A DNA stretch of 64,000 nt from Comamonadaceae bacterium (GCA_947373185.1 CANBWP010000008.1:1-64000); one strand, 5' to 3'; counted from the stretch's first letter, positions 34,515 through 43,894 are shown. The notes: generated by a model from the letters alone, not told the origin. Translations and numbers: made by a program.

Positions 34515-35530
34515 GGCAAAACTTCGCCAGAACGCAAGGGTTTGAGTTCGGCTTCGCCAAACTGGAAACTCTCTTGCGGTGTCCAAGCTTCGCGCTTCAA
34601 AGTGATCGTGCCTTGATTGCGCGGCAAGCCATAAAAATCGGCGCCATTGAAACTGGCAAAGGCTTCGAGCTGGTCCAGTTTGCCCACACTGTCAAAAGCT
34701 TCGGCATACATTTCCATGGCGACGTGCGCGGTGTAGCAGCCGGCGCAACCGGTGGCATGTTCTTTCAAATGCGCGGGGTGCGGCGCGCTGTCGGTGCCCA
34801 AGAAGAAACGTGCGTGGCCTGAGGTGGCGGCATTCAACAATGCCACGCGATGGGTTTCGCGTTTGAGGACGGGCAAGCAGTAGTAGTGTGGGCGAATACC
34901 GCCTGTGAAAATGGCATTGCGGTTGTACAGCAGGTGATGCGCGGTGAGCGTGGCACCCACAAAGCGATCAGCGGCCGTGACATAGTCGGCGGCATCTTTC
35001 GTGGTGATGTGTTCGAAGACAATTTTGAGTTCAGGGAAATCGCGGCGCAAGGGGATGAGCTGCGTGTCAATGAAGACCGCTTCACGGTCAAACAAATCTA
35101 TGTCGCTGCCGGTCACCTCCCCGTGCACCAACAACAGCATGCCCACTTTTTGCATGGCTGCAAGCGTGGGGTAGATCTTCTTCAGATCGGTCACGCCTGC
35201 GTCGCTGTTGGTCGTGGCGCCGGCAGGGTACAACTTGCAGGCCACCACACCCGCAGCTTTGGCTTTCACAATTTCCTCAGGGGGCAAATTGTCTGTGAGG
35301 TACAAAGTCATGAGCGGTTCAAACTGAACACCCTTGGGCACGGCCGCCAAGATGCGCGATTTGTAGTCAAGGGCAAGCGCTGCCGTGGTGACGGGAGGCT
35401 TGAGGTTGGGCATGATGATGGCACGCCCAAATTGAGCCGCTGTGTGAGGCACCACCGTGTTCAAAGCGGCGCCATCGCGCACATGCAAATGCAAATCATC
35501 GGGTCGGGTGAGCGTGAGTGAATGTGTCAT
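34499..35530 (-). CDS. pyrC: Dihydroorotase
   Basis: Zinc amidohydrolase of pyrimidine synthesis that cyclises carbamoyl-aspartate, 343 residues, the E. coli-type (class II) length. The first metal motif is [10 protein letters not shown]. Substrate residues lie in MPNLKPPV, the metal-bridging lysine region in [19 protein letters not shown], His ligands in LLVHGEVT and FEHITTKDA, and the catalytic Asp in FLGTDSAPH. It is followed by the DUF3025 gene and preceded by a LysR remnant 21 bases upstream. Confidence 0.96.
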   Translation of the reverse strand: MTHSLTLTRPDDLHLHVRDGAALNTVVPHTAAQFGRAIIMPNLKPPVTTAALALDYKSRILAAVPKGVQFEPLMTLYLTDNLPPEEIVKAKAAGVVACKLYPAGATTNSDAGVTDLKKIYPTLAAMQKVGMLLLVHGEVTGSDIDLFDREAVFIDTQLIPLRRDFPELKIVFEHITTKDAADYVTAADRFVGATLTAHHLLYNRNAIFTGGIRPHYYCLPVLKRETHRVALLNAATSGHARFFLGTDSAPHPAHLKEHATGCAGCYTAHVAMEMYAEAFDSVGKLDQLEAFASFNGADFYGLPRNQGTITLKREAWTPQESFQFGEAELKPLRSGEVLPWRVT

Positions 35531-35551
35531 CTTGCGGTTTCAGTGTTCAAG

Positions 35552-35806
35552 TCAATCGTAGAGTTTGCTGCGGGCGCTTTGCAGACACTGCAAGAGCGCC
35601 AGTGCCTGCACATAAAAAATTTCACCTGCCGTCGTCAGGCTGGTGGGGTAGGAGCTGCGGTCCACCAAAGGCAGGCCCGCCCAGGCTTCCAGGGACTGAA
35701 TGCGCCTGGAAAATGCGGACTGCGTGACATGCCGCAACTGTGCAGACCGGCTGAAACTTCGCGTTTCAGCCAAGCTCACAAAGTCTTCCAGCCACTTGGT
35801 TTCCAT
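35552..35806 (-). pseudogene. Truncated LysR-family regulator (DNA-binding domain only)
   Basis: 84 residues beginning METKWLEDFVSLAETRSFSRSA, a classical LysR helix-turn-helix with the FSRRIQSLEAWAGLPLVDRS segment and the start of the linker helix (LTTAGEIFYVQALALLQ). It then stops at 35552. Full LysR regulators run to about 300 residues; the effector-binding half is absent, and pyrC begins only 21 bases further on. A deletion up to pyrC is the simplest reading. A functional stand-alone DNA-binding protein cannot be excluded, since the frame, start and HTH are intact. Confidence 0.75.
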
Positions 35807-35842
35807 GTGCGCATTATCCCGCAGTTGGCCGGGCCGCAGGTT

Positions 35843-37672
35843 TTAAGCGCCCGCCTCCGCGTTTTGCTGCAAAGCCCACATCTGCGCATAGCGCCCATTG
35901 CTTTGCAACAACTGCGCGTGATTGCCGCGCTCAATGATGTGCCCCGCCTCCATGACCAAAATTTCGTGGGCATCGACCACGGTCGACAGACGGTGCGCAA
36001 TGACCAAGGTCGTTTTGTTTTGTGCTGCACTGGCCAGCTCGGCCTGAATGGCCCGCTCATTGGCCGAGTCCAAGGCGGAAGTGGCCTCATCAAAGACCAA
36101 GATGGGTGGATTTTTGAGCAAGGTGCGGGCAATGGCCACGCGTTGCTTCTCACCGCCCGACAGCTTCAAACCGCGCTCGCCCACCGACGTGGCATAGCCC
36201 TTGGGCGTGGACACAATGAAGTCGTGGATGCGCGCAGCCTTGGCGGCCGTTTCAATCTCGGTTTGAGTGGCGCCCGTTCGGCCATAACCAATGTTGTACG
36301 CCACGGTGTCATTGAACAACACGGTGTCTTGCGGCACGATGCCCAAGGCTTGGCGCACGCTGTGCTGCGTGACTTGGCGAATGTCCTGGCCGTTGATGGT
36401 GATGCGGCCTTGCTGCACATCGTAGAAACGAAACATCAAGCGAGCCAAGGTCGATTTGCCGGAGCCAGAAGGCCCCACCACGGCCACCGTTTTGCCTGAC
36501 GGAATTTCAAAGCTGATGTGGTGCAAGATGGGCCTGTCGGACTCATAGGCAAACGACACCGACTCAAATTTCAAATGCGCACTGTGCTGGCAATTCAAAT
36601 CGGGGGCACCTGGTGCATCGGCCACTTCGCGCTCGCGGTCCATCAGCACAAACATTTTGTCCAAGTCGGTCAAGCTTTGTTTGATTTCTCGGTACAACAC
36701 GCCCAAGAAATTGAGCGGGATATAGAGCTGAATCATGAACGCGTTGATCATGACCAAATCGCCCAAGGTCATGCGCCCGTCCACCACGCCTTGCGTGGCG
36801 CGCCACAACATGGCCACCAAGGCCAATGCAATGATCAGTTGTTGACCCGTATTGAGCAAAGACAAAGAAGTTTGTGCCTTCAAGCGGGCCCGGCGCAGTC
36901 GCTCCAAACTTTCATCGTAGCGGCTGGCTTCATAGGCCTCATTGCCAAAGTACTTGACGGTCTCGTAGTTCAGCAGCGAGTCGATGGCTTTGGTGTGCGC
37001 AGCTGAATCAAACTCGTTGGCCTGTTTGCGAAAATGTGTGCGCCATTCTGTGATGCGCACCGTGAAGAAAATATAAAAACTCAGCGCCGCCAAGGTGATC
37101 CAAGCAAACCATGCATCAAACTTGATGGCCAAAATGCTCAGCACCAAGGCCACTTCGATGAGGGTGGGCACAATGCTGTAAAGCGAATACGAAATGAGCG
37201 ATTCAATGCCGCGCACACCGCGTTCAATGTCGCGCGTCATGCCGCCCGTTTGGCGGGCCAAATGAAAGCGCAAGCTCAAGGCGTGCAAATGCTGAAAGGT
37301 CTCCAGGGCAATGCTGCGCGCTGCGCCTTGGGTGGCTTTGGCAAAGACCAATTCGCGCAACTCGGTGAAGGCTGAAGTCATGAGCCTGAGCGCGCCATAG
37401 CCCAAGAGCAAAGCCACCGGCACCACCAGAACCTGCGCCGGGTCATTGGGCTTGAAGCTCATGTTGTCGATCAGGTTTTTGAGCAAAATAGGCACGCTCA
37501 CATTGGCCAGCTTGGCGCCCACCATGAACAGCAATGCCGCCGCCACCCGCCATTTGTAGGTCAGCAAATAGGGCAACAAGCGTTGGAGGGTTTGACCGTC
37601 GTGGTCTTTGACAGCGGCTGCTGGGGCCGCAGAACTGGCGCTGCCAGTCGAACTTTCACCGTGGTGGCGCAT
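35843..37672 (-). CDS. Atm1-type ABC exporter (fused permease-ATPase)
   Basis: 609 residues. An N-terminal Ala/Ser-rich tail is followed by six membrane helices and a C-terminal ATPase. Walker A is GPSGSGKSTLARLMF, the signature is LSGGEKQRVAIAR, and Walker B is PILVFDEATSALD. NYETVKYFGNEAYEASRYDE and HLARQTGGMTRDIERG are hallmarks of the mitochondrial Atm1/ABCB7 and bacterial NaAtm1 group. That group exports glutathione-linked compounds and is connected to metal tolerance and Fe-S cluster maturation. It is alone between the LysR remnant and a thioesterase gene. Confidence 0.9.
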   Translation of the reverse strand: MRHHGESSTGSASSAAPAAAVKDHDGQTLQRLLPYLLTYKWRVAAALLFMVGAKLANVSVPILLKNLIDNMSFKPNDPAQVLVVPVALLLGYGALRLMTSAFTELRELVFAKATQGAARSIALETFQHLHALSLRFHLARQTGGMTRDIERGVRGIESLISYSLYSIVPTLIEVALVLSILAIKFDAWFAWITLAALSFYIFFTVRITEWRTHFRKQANEFDSAAHTKAIDSLLNYETVKYFGNEAYEASRYDESLERLRRARLKAQTSLSLLNTGQQLIIALALVAMLWRATQGVVDGRMTLGDLVMINAFMIQLYIPLNFLGVLYREIKQSLTDLDKMFVLMDREREVADAPGAPDLNCQHSAHLKFESVSFAYESDRPILHHISFEIPSGKTVAVVGPSGSGKSTLARLMFRFYDVQQGRITINGQDIRQVTQHSVRQALGIVPQDTVLFNDTVAYNIGYGRTGATQTEIETAAKAARIHDFIVSTPKGYATSVGERGLKLSGGEKQRVAIARTLLKNPPILVFDEATSALDSANERAIQAELASAAQNKTTLVIAHRLSTVVDAHEILVMEAGHIIERGNHAQLLQSNGRYAQMWALQQNAEAGA

Positions 37673-37742
37673 GGGTCACAATCTGAGTCAAGATCAATGG
37701 CCCATTGTGCCTTTGTTTGCGAAGCCGCTCTTGAAAGAGGGC

Positions 37743-38234
37743 TTAAGACGTGAGGTAGGCGGCGGTGCCTGTTGAGAGCAACTTGCCATCGGCGCCCCGG
37801 AATTCCATCCGCGCATTGCCCACACGGGCACCTACACGCACGGCTTGGGCATGGATCACGAACTGCTCACCAATGCCGGGACGCAAATAGTCAACCCGCA
37901 AATCGATGGTGCTGTGGCGTGTGAAACGCTCGAGGCGCTTGGCCGGCAATTCGTCCATGTGCTTGGCGCCCAACGCGGCCATCACAGCCAGACTGCCCAT
38001 GGCGTCCAGCGCGGCGCTGATGACGCCGCCATGCATGCGGTGGTAGGCAAAGTGCCCGACCAACTCGGGCTTCATGCGGAGGCTGGCCACAATGCCAGTG
38101 GACGCGATGCAATCGACCTTCAAGCCCATCCACTGATTGAACAAGATTTTCTCTTCGTAGATCTCACGCAATGCGGCCAAGAATTCAGGTTCAAATTCGA
38201 CATGGGCAGGCAGATCGGAGCGAGAAGAGGTCAT
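37743..38234 (-). CDS. Hotdog-fold thioesterase family protein
   Basis: 163 residues with a single hotdog domain. The helix motif YHRMHGGVISAALDAMGSLA carries the HGG typical of PaaI/YiiD-like thioesterases, and the second strand region is STIDLRVDYLRPGIGEQF. Such enzymes hydrolyse acyl-CoA thioesters. The neighbouring enoyl-CoA hydratase gene starts on the same strand 26 bases upstream, so a joint acyl-CoA role is plausible. The substrate is unknown. Confidence 0.85.
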   Translation of the reverse strand: MTSSRSDLPAHVEFEPEFLAALREIYEEKILFNQWMGLKVDCIASTGIVASLRMKPELVGHFAYHRMHGGVISAALDAMGSLAVMAALGAKHMDELPAKRLERFTRHSTIDLRVDYLRPGIGEQFVIHAQAVRVGARVGNARMEFRGADGKLLSTGTAAYLTS

Positions 38235-38260
38235 GGGCTGAATGAGGGCAAAGGAACGGC

Positions 38261-39025
38261 TTAGATTTTAGAGAAATCGGGTTTGCGCTTTTCCACAAAG
38301 GCGCCGAAGGCCTCACGCGCTGCAGGTTCCGTGAGCATGCGGCGAAAACTTTGCCCCTCTTCGCCCATGCGCTCGATCAGGACCGGTGTTTGGCCACGCT
38401 TCATGAGGCGCTTGGTTTCGATCAAGGCGGTCAGTGGCTTGGCGGCCATTTTCTTGGCCTGCGCCTGCGCGTAACCATTGACCTCGGTGGGCGGAACCAC
38501 ACGATTGACCAAGCCAATTTCCAAGGCGGCTTCGGCAAAGAAGGCCTCACCCAAGAGCAACGCTTCGGCGGCGCGGTGGTAACCAAACATTTGGGGGGCC
38601 AAGATGCTGGAGGCAAATTCGGGGCACAAACCCAAATTGACAAAGGGCATGGAGAACGCCGCGTTGTCACCCGCGTACACCAAATCGCAATGAAACAACA
38701 GGGTGGTGCCAATGCCCACGGCGGGGCCGGCCACTGCGGCAATGACGGGCTTTTCAAAGGTGCTCAGGGCCCGCATGAAATGAAACACAGGCGAGCTCTC
38801 TGTTGACGGCGGTTTGTTCAAAAAATCACCAATGTCATTGCCCGCACTGAAAACACTTTCGTGCCCTTGAATGACCAACACGCGGGTGGCAGGGTCGGCC
38901 TGTGCGTGATCAATCGCTTGGGCCATGGCGGCGTACATGTCGCCGGTGATGGCATTTTTCTTGTCGAAGCGATTGAGGGTGAGGGTGGACACCCCCGCAT
39001 CAAAGTGGGTCAGGATATCGGACAT
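38261..39025 (-). CDS. Enoyl-CoA hydratase/isomerase family protein
   Basis: 254 residues of the crotonase fold. The CoA/oxyanion-hole segments are VFSAGNDIGDFLN and GPAVGIGTTLLFHCDLVYAGDNAAFSMPFVNLGLCPE. The position of the second catalytic Glu is not clear, so hydratase and isomerase functions cannot be separated. The C-terminal LTEPAAREAFGAFVEKRKPDFSKI is typical. It lies upstream of the thioesterase gene and downstream of the DUF2147 and acyl-CoA dehydrogenase genes, all on minus, suggesting a fatty-acid-related cluster. Confidence 0.92.
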   Translation of the reverse strand: MSDILTHFDAGVSTLTLNRFDKKNAITGDMYAAMAQAIDHAQADPATRVLVIQGHESVFSAGNDIGDFLNKPPSTESSPVFHFMRALSTFEKPVIAAVAGPAVGIGTTLLFHCDLVYAGDNAAFSMPFVNLGLCPEFASSILAPQMFGYHRAAEALLLGEAFFAEAALEIGLVNRVVPPTEVNGYAQAQAKKMAAKPLTALIETKRLMKRGQTPVLIERMGEEGQSFRRMLTEPAAREAFGAFVEKRKPDFSKI

Positions 39026-39048
39026 GGTGTGAGCAATCTTTCAGTGAA

Positions 39049-39504
39049 TCAGGGCACACGGACCCAAGTTTGGGTTCGGCCAAAGGGACCGATGGAGCCG
39101 CGCACTTCCAACTTGGCGCCATTCTCAATGGGGGTGAGCCTCAAGCCATAGGTTTTACCATTTTCAGGATCCAGAATTTCGCCGTCTTCCCAGACATTTT
39201 TGCCTGAGGTTTTTTTGGCGCCGCGAATGATTTCAAGACCGAGGATCGGCAAGTTTTTGCGGTCGTCGCTGCACTTCTCGCACTTGGCGTTTTGATCGGC
39301 CTCTTTGCGCAAGAGCTTTTCCACGCGGCCACGCATGACACCTTGTTGCTCCACAATGGTCACCAAGCTTTTGGGCTCGCCGGTTTTGTCGTCAATGGTG
39401 TGCCATTGGCCCACGGGTGTGTTGGCCCACGCCAAACTTGCAAGGGCGCAGAGCGCCCACAAAGTCGTGGCTTTGCGCCAGAAAGAAGAAGAATGAATCG
39501 TCAC
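39049..39504 (-). CDS. Secreted DUF2147 protein
   Basis: 151 residues from GTG 39504, chosen because GAGGAG lies 6 bases upstream on minus; the open frame runs on to 39543 without a ribosome site. A signal peptide (ATTLWALCALASLAWA) is followed by the DUF2147 domain: PVGQWHTIDDKTGEPKSLVTI at the start, the Cys pair CEKCSDDRKNLPILGLEII, and DPENGKTYGLRLTPIENG. The family is periplasmic and of unknown function, with a small lipocalin-like barrel expected. Confidence 0.85.
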   Translation of the reverse strand: MTIHSSSFWRKATTLWALCALASLAWANTPVGQWHTIDDKTGEPKSLVTIVEQQGVMRGRVEKLLRKEADQNAKCEKCSDDRKNLPILGLEIIRGAKKTSGKNVWEDGEILDPENGKTYGLRLTPIENGAKLEVRGSIGPFGRTQTWVRVP

Positions 39505-39539
39505 AGAGTGCTCCTCAAAAAACAGGTGGGTGGTCAGCA

Positions 39540-41351
39540 TCAAGCCAAAGCCAAGTCGGTGTCCATGAGCACATCCGCTCCCGAGCGGGCTGTGTTCATG
39601 AGGCTGAGTGTTTCTGGCAACAAGCGTGCAAAGTAAAAACGCGCCGTTTGCAGTTTAGCCTTGTAGAAAGGATCGGGGCGCTGTGCTTCCTCTTCGGCGG
39701 CTGCAATTTTGGCCAAAGCCACTTGCGCCATGCGCGCCCAGAAATATGCAAACACCAAATGGCCCGCCACACGCAAATAGTCGACGGAGGCGGCGCCCAC
39801 TTCATCGGCATTGCCCATGGCCTTCATGCCAATTTCGGTGGTGAACTGAGTCATTTTTTGGCCCAGGTCGGCCAGCGGCTTGATGAACTCGGCCATGGCC
39901 TCGTTGCCCATCTCTTGCGCCACCAACTTGCCAATCAATTTGCCAAACTTTTGCAAACTGGCGCCTTGATTGCCCAAGACTTTGCGGCCCAACAAATCGA
40001 GCGACTGAATGCCGTTGGTGCCTTCGTAAATCATGTTGATGCGCGCATCGCGCACATACTGCTCCATGCCCCACTCTTTGATGTAGCCATGACCGCCAAA
40101 CACTTGCTGGCACAGGGTGGTGGCTTGGTAACCGTTGTCGGTCAAGAAGGCTTTCACGATGGGCGTCAACAGCGCCAGAATTTCGGCGGCGTCGGCGCGC
40201 ACCGCTTCGTCTGGATGGTTCAACTCTTTGTCCAGCAGCAATGCGCCGTAGCACGCCAAGGCGCGGCCACCTTCTGCGTAGGCCTTGGCCGTCAACAACA
40301 TGCGCCGTACATCGGGGTGAACCAAGATGGGGTCGGCAGGTTTGGCGGGGGCTTTCACGCCCGACAAACTGCGCATTTGCAGGCGATCTTTGGCATAGGC
40401 CAAGGCATTTTGATACGCCACTTCGGTCAAGCCCAAAGATTGGTTGCCCACGCCCAAACGGGCACCGTTCATCATGACAAACATGGCGGCCAAGCCTTTG
40501 TTAGGTTGGCCCACCATGGCGCCCACGGCGCCGTCGAGCACCATCTGGCAAGTGGCATTGCCATGGATGCCCATCTTGTGCTCTAAGCCGCCGCAGTAAA
40601 TGCCATTGCGCTCGCCGATCGAACCGTCAGCCTTCACATTGAACTTAGGCACCACAAACAAACTGATGCCTTTGCTGCCAACCGGCGCATCGGGCAAACG
40701 TGCCAACACCAAGTGCACGATGTTGGCCGCCAAATCGTGCTCGCCCGCACTGATGAAAATCTTTTGGCCCGTGATGCGGTAGGTGCCATCGGCTTGCGGT
40801 TCGGCCTTGGTGCGCAGCAGGCCCAAATCGGTCCCGCAGTGCGGCTCTGTCAAGCACATGGTGCCTGTCCATTCACCACTGGTGAGCTTGGGCAAGTACG
40901 TATTTTTTTGCGCTTCTGAGCCATGCGCAGACAGGCAAGCATGCGCGCCGTGCGAGAGACCGGGGTACATGGTCCATGCTTGATTGGCGGAGTTCAGCAT
41001 TTCAAAGAAGCATTGGTTCACCACCAAAGGCAAGGCTTGTCCGCCAAACTCTTCTTCGGCGCTGAGGCCGGCCCATCCGGCTTCGACATATTGGTCATAA
41101 GCCGCTTTGAAACCGGCAGGCGCTGTGACGGCATGCGTGTCGCGATTGAGTTTGCAACCCTCTTCATCGCCCGACACGTTCAAGGGAAAGACCACTTCAG
41201 CCGCAAATTTGCCACCTTCTTCGAGCACCGCATTGATGGTGTCGGCATCGGTTTGCGCATGCTTGGGCATGGCCTTCAATTCAGCGTCCAAATTGAGCAG
41301 TTCGTGCAACACAAATTGCATGTCGCGCAGAGGGGGGGTATAGCTGGGCAT
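39540..41351 (-). CDS. Acyl-CoA dehydrogenase (long form with C-terminal extension)
   Basis: FAD enzyme of beta-oxidation that introduces the 2,3-double bond, 603 residues. This is the long betaproteobacterial type that carries an extra C-terminal helical domain (AcdH-C). Start MPSYTPPLRDMQFVLHEL is typical of that group. Family motifs are MCLTEPHCGTDLG, ITGQKIFISAGEHD, and the catalytic-base region NMIYEGTNGIQSLDLLGRKV. A TetR-family gene lies 47 bases upstream on the same strand and probably controls it. Confidence 0.95.
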   Translation of the reverse strand: MPSYTPPLRDMQFVLHELLNLDAELKAMPKHAQTDADTINAVLEEGGKFAAEVVFPLNVSGDEEGCKLNRDTHAVTAPAGFKAAYDQYVEAGWAGLSAEEEFGGQALPLVVNQCFFEMLNSANQAWTMYPGLSHGAHACLSAHGSEAQKNTYLPKLTSGEWTGTMCLTEPHCGTDLGLLRTKAEPQADGTYRITGQKIFISAGEHDLAANIVHLVLARLPDAPVGSKGISLFVVPKFNVKADGSIGERNGIYCGGLEHKMGIHGNATCQMVLDGAVGAMVGQPNKGLAAMFVMMNGARLGVGNQSLGLTEVAYQNALAYAKDRLQMRSLSGVKAPAKPADPILVHPDVRRMLLTAKAYAEGGRALACYGALLLDKELNHPDEAVRADAAEILALLTPIVKAFLTDNGYQATTLCQQVFGGHGYIKEWGMEQYVRDARINMIYEGTNGIQSLDLLGRKVLGNQGASLQKFGKLIGKLVAQEMGNEAMAEFIKPLADLGQKMTQFTTEIGMKAMGNADEVGAASVDYLRVAGHLVFAYFWARMAQVALAKIAAAEEEAQRPDPFYKAKLQTARFYFARLLPETLSLMNTARSGADVLMDTDLALA

Positions 41352-41398
41352 GGTTTACTTTCTGAAAATTCGAAGGAGTGAGAGCCGGCGCAGGCGCA

Positions 41399-42079
41399 TC
41401 AAGGTTGGTTGCGCGCCACGATGTCTGAAAAGCCTTTGCGCGCGCGTTCTGCGGCGCCAGGATTGCGTAAAAAACGGGCTTCGTAGTGCAAGGCCAAAAT
41501 CAAGCCATGAATTTCAAAGGCCACCTGCAAGGGGTCGGCTGCATCGGTCAGTTGCTTTTCTTCTTGTGCTTGCGCCACACAACGTTGCAAGGCGTTTTGC
41601 CAGGTGTTGACCGACGAGGCCAGCGCGTCTCGCACGGCGCCGGGCCGATCGTCAAACTCCACGGCACCGCTGATGTAAATGCAGCCCGAGTCAATTTCGG
41701 TGGAGGTGCGCTGCATCCAGTTGTCAAACAAGGTTTGCAAGCGCGGCAGACCGCGGGCTCGACTGAGTGCGGGATAAAACACTTCGCTCTCAAAGCGATC
41801 GTGGTATTCGCGAATGACCGAAATTTGCAACTCTTCGCGCGCGCCAAAATGCGCAAACACCCCCGACTTGCTCATGCCCGTCACTTCAGCCAAGGCGCCA
41901 ATCGACAAACCTTCCAAGCCAATTTGCGAGGCCAAGCCCAAAGCGGCATCGACAATGGCGGCTTTGGTTTGACGGCCTTTGAACAAGGTGCGGCCACTGC
42001 CATCGTCTAAAGCGCGACCCGAGGCAGCGGCTTGCGAAACAGCCGCGGAAGGTCCGGAGGAAATGTGTCTGACGGTCAT
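41399..42079 (-). CDS. TetR-family transcriptional regulator
   Basis: 226 residues. A low-complexity N-terminal tail of about 35 residues precedes the TetR DNA-binding domain (AAIVDAALGLASQIGLEGLSIGALAEVTGMSKSGVFAHFGAREEL). The C-terminal ligand domain includes DSGCIYISGAVEFDDRPG. The gene is upstream of the acyl-CoA dehydrogenase gene, and an almost perfect palindrome lies 8 bases upstream of its start codon. Autoregulation together with the downstream dehydrogenase is the likely arrangement, perhaps responding to an acyl-CoA. Confidence 0.9.
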   Translation of the reverse strand: MTVRHISSGPSAAVSQAAASGRALDDGSGRTLFKGRQTKAAIVDAALGLASQIGLEGLSIGALAEVTGMSKSGVFAHFGAREELQISVIREYHDRFESEVFYPALSRARGLPRLQTLFDNWMQRTSTEIDSGCIYISGAVEFDDRPGAVRDALASSVNTWQNALQRCVAQAQEEKQLTDAADPLQVAFEIHGLILALHYEARFLRNPGAAERARKGFSDIVARNQP

Positions 42080-42086
42080 GGTCTTA

Positions 42087-42110
42087 AAAATAGTACGCTC
42101 GTGCTATTTT
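42087..42110. promoter_or_regulatory. Candidate TetR operator
   Basis: Left arm AAAATAGTACG, two-base centre CT, right arm CGTGCTATTTT: a 24-bp inverted repeat with one mismatched pair. It lies just upstream of the tetR start codon at 42079. Confidence 0.65.
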
Positions 42111-42135
42111 GCATGAAAACGAGAAAACCGTCAGC

Positions 42136-42169
42136 AAAAAAAAGCGAGTCAGGGTTAGTCCTGACTCGC
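42136..42169 (-). terminator. Intrinsic terminator after the FAH-family hydrolase gene
   Basis: A perfect 10-bp stem GCGAGTCAGG/CCTGACTCGC with a 6-base loop, followed on minus by eight T's (42136-42143). It ends the leftward sugar-acid operon whose last stop codon is at 42214. Confidence 0.92.
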
Positions 42170-42213
42170 GGCACCCCACAGCGACAATGCGCCTGCGTGG
42201 GGCAGGCGGGAAC

Positions 42214-43083
42214 TTAAGCTTTGCGCTTGAACGCCACCACTTTTTGGGTTTGCTCACCCAGGCCTTCAATGCCCAAGTGCATCACATCGCCCTTTTTCAA
42301 GTAAACAGGGGCGGCTTTGCCATCTTTCTTCATGCCCATGCCCACGCCAGGCGGGGTGCCGGTGGTGATGATGTCGCCTGGCTCCAAGGTCATGAACTGG
42401 CTGACGTAGCTGACCAATTTGGACACGCCAAAGATCATGGTTTTGGTCGTGCCGTTTTGCATGCGCTGGCCGTTCACATCCAGGAACATTTTGAGGTTCT
42501 GCGGATTGGGCACTTCGTCTTTGGTCACCATCCAGGGGCCGATGGGGCCGAAGGTGTCGCAACCCTTGCCCTTGTCCCAAGTGCCGCCCAGTTCAATTTG
42601 GAACTCACGCTCGCTCACATCGTTGATGGTGCAGTAGCCCGCCACGTAATCGAGCGCTTCTTTTTGCGTCACATAACTGGCGCGCTTGCCAATCACAATG
42701 CCCAACTCAACTTCCCAGTCGGACTTGACGGAGCCTTTGGGCAACATGACGTCGTCGTTGGGGCCTTGGATGCAAGAGATGGCCTTGGTGAACACAATCG
42801 GTTCTTTGGGAACCGGCAAATTGGACTCGGCCGCGTGGTCGGCATAGTTCAAGCCAATCGCAATGAACTTGGAGACGTTGGCCACAGGGCAACCCATGCG
42901 AGGCTTGCCGCGAACCAAGGGCAACTTGTCGGTTTTGAGTTTGGCCAATTTGGCCAAGACTTTGTCGGACAGTTGCGCCGGGCCAATGTCGGCCACCACA
43001 CCACTTAAATCGCGCAGCTTGCCGGCTGCATCAATGAGGCCTGGTTTTTCTTTGCCGGGTTGGCCATATCGCACGAGTTTCAT
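42214..43083 (-). CDS. Fumarylacetoacetate hydrolase family enzyme (diketo-deoxy acid hydrolase-like)
   Basis: 289 residues from ATG 43083, with AGGA 9 bases upstream. FAH-fold features are FIAIGLNYADHAAESNLPVP, FTKAISCIQGPND, the metal-binding DWEVELGIVIGKRA (Glu pair with a later Asp), GYCTINDVSERE and the LEPGDIITTGTPPGVGMG end. In the L-fuconate and L-rhamnonate non-phosphorylative routes such an enzyme cleaves the 2,4-diketo-3-deoxy acid to pyruvate plus a small acid. The two upstream SDR genes and a dehydratase gene make that role likely. The last gene before a strong terminator. Confidence 0.82.
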   Translation of the reverse strand: MKLVRYGQPGKEKPGLIDAAGKLRDLSGVVADIGPAQLSDKVLAKLAKLKTDKLPLVRGKPRMGCPVANVSKFIAIGLNYADHAAESNLPVPKEPIVFTKAISCIQGPNDDVMLPKGSVKSDWEVELGIVIGKRASYVTQKEALDYVAGYCTINDVSEREFQIELGGTWDKGKGCDTFGPIGPWMVTKDEVPNPQNLKMFLDVNGQRMQNGTTKTMIFGVSKLVSYVSQFMTLEPGDIITTGTPPGVGMGMKKDGKAAPVYLKKGDVMHLGIEGLGEQTQKVVAFKRKA

Positions 43084-43144
43084 GAGGTCATCCTTAAGTG
43101 AAGGTTCGTTGAATGAAGATGGGGAGATTGTGATCGAAATTGCA

Positions 43145-43894
43145 TCAGTAAGTGGAGCGGCCCCCGGACAAATCAAAGATGGCGCCCGTTGAGAACGAGC
43201 AGTCTTGCGTCAACAACCACGTGACCATGGCCGCCACTTCCTCGGGGGTGCCAAAGCGACCCATGGGAATTTTGGAGAGCATGAACTGGATGTGCTCGGG
43301 CGTCATCTGATCGAAGATGGCCGTTTTGACCGCTGCGGGCGTGACACAGTTGACGCGCACGTTGGTGTTGGCCAATTCTTTGCCCAGCGATTTGGTGATG
43401 GCCATGACGGCGGCTTTGCTGGCGCTGTAAGCGCTGGCATTGGGATTGCCATCTTTGCCTGCCACCGAAGCAATGTTCACAATGCGACCGGCAGGTCTTT
43501 CGCGCAAATGCGGTGCCCATTCACGGCAGCAATAAAACACGCCATTGACATTGACTTCCATGACTTGCTGCCAAGCATCCACAGGGTAGTTCCACACTTG
43601 TGTATTGGGGCCAGTGATGCCGGCGCAATTGACCACCGCATCAACGGGGCCGTTTTTCAAAGTGGCTTGGGTGGCCGCGGCCACCGAGGCATGCTGCGAC
43701 ACATCGACCTGCACGCTGTGCACCGAGCCCGGGTGCTTCAAGCTGGCCGCAGCTTGCGCCATGCCCGCCACATCGCGGTCCCACAAAGTGACGCTGCCGC
43801 CCGAAGCCAAGACGCGCTCGGCAATGGCGTAGCCCAAACCGGTGGCGCCACCGGTAATGACCGCGTGGCGGCCTTTCATGTCGTATTGATTCAT
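43145..43894 (-). CDS. SDR-family oxidoreductase, sugar-acid locus (first copy)
   Basis: 249 residues of the classical short-chain dehydrogenase type. The cofactor loop is VITGGATGLGYAIA, the acidic residue after strand 2 (LWDRD) suggests NAD(H), NCAG is present, and the catalytic set is Ser (NIASVAGKDG) with YSASK. Likely oxidises a hydroxyl of a sugar acid or its 2-keto-3-deoxy derivative. Located between the FAH-family hydrolase gene and a second SDR gene, which it resembles in type but not closely in sequence. It has 61 bases before the hydrolase start and about 116 bases upstream, where a second promoter could lie. Confidence 0.85.
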   Translation of the reverse strand: MNQYDMKGRHAVITGGATGLGYAIAERVLASGGSVTLWDRDVAGMAQAAASLKHPGSVHSVQVDVSQHASVAAATQATLKNGPVDAVVNCAGITGPNTQVWNYPVDAWQQVMEVNVNGVFYCCREWAPHLRERPAGRIVNIASVAGKDGNPNASAYSASKAAVMAITKSLGKELANTNVRVNCVTPAAVKTAIFDQMTPEHIQFMLSKIPMGRFGTPEEVAAMVTWLLTQDCSFSTGAIFDLSGGRSTY

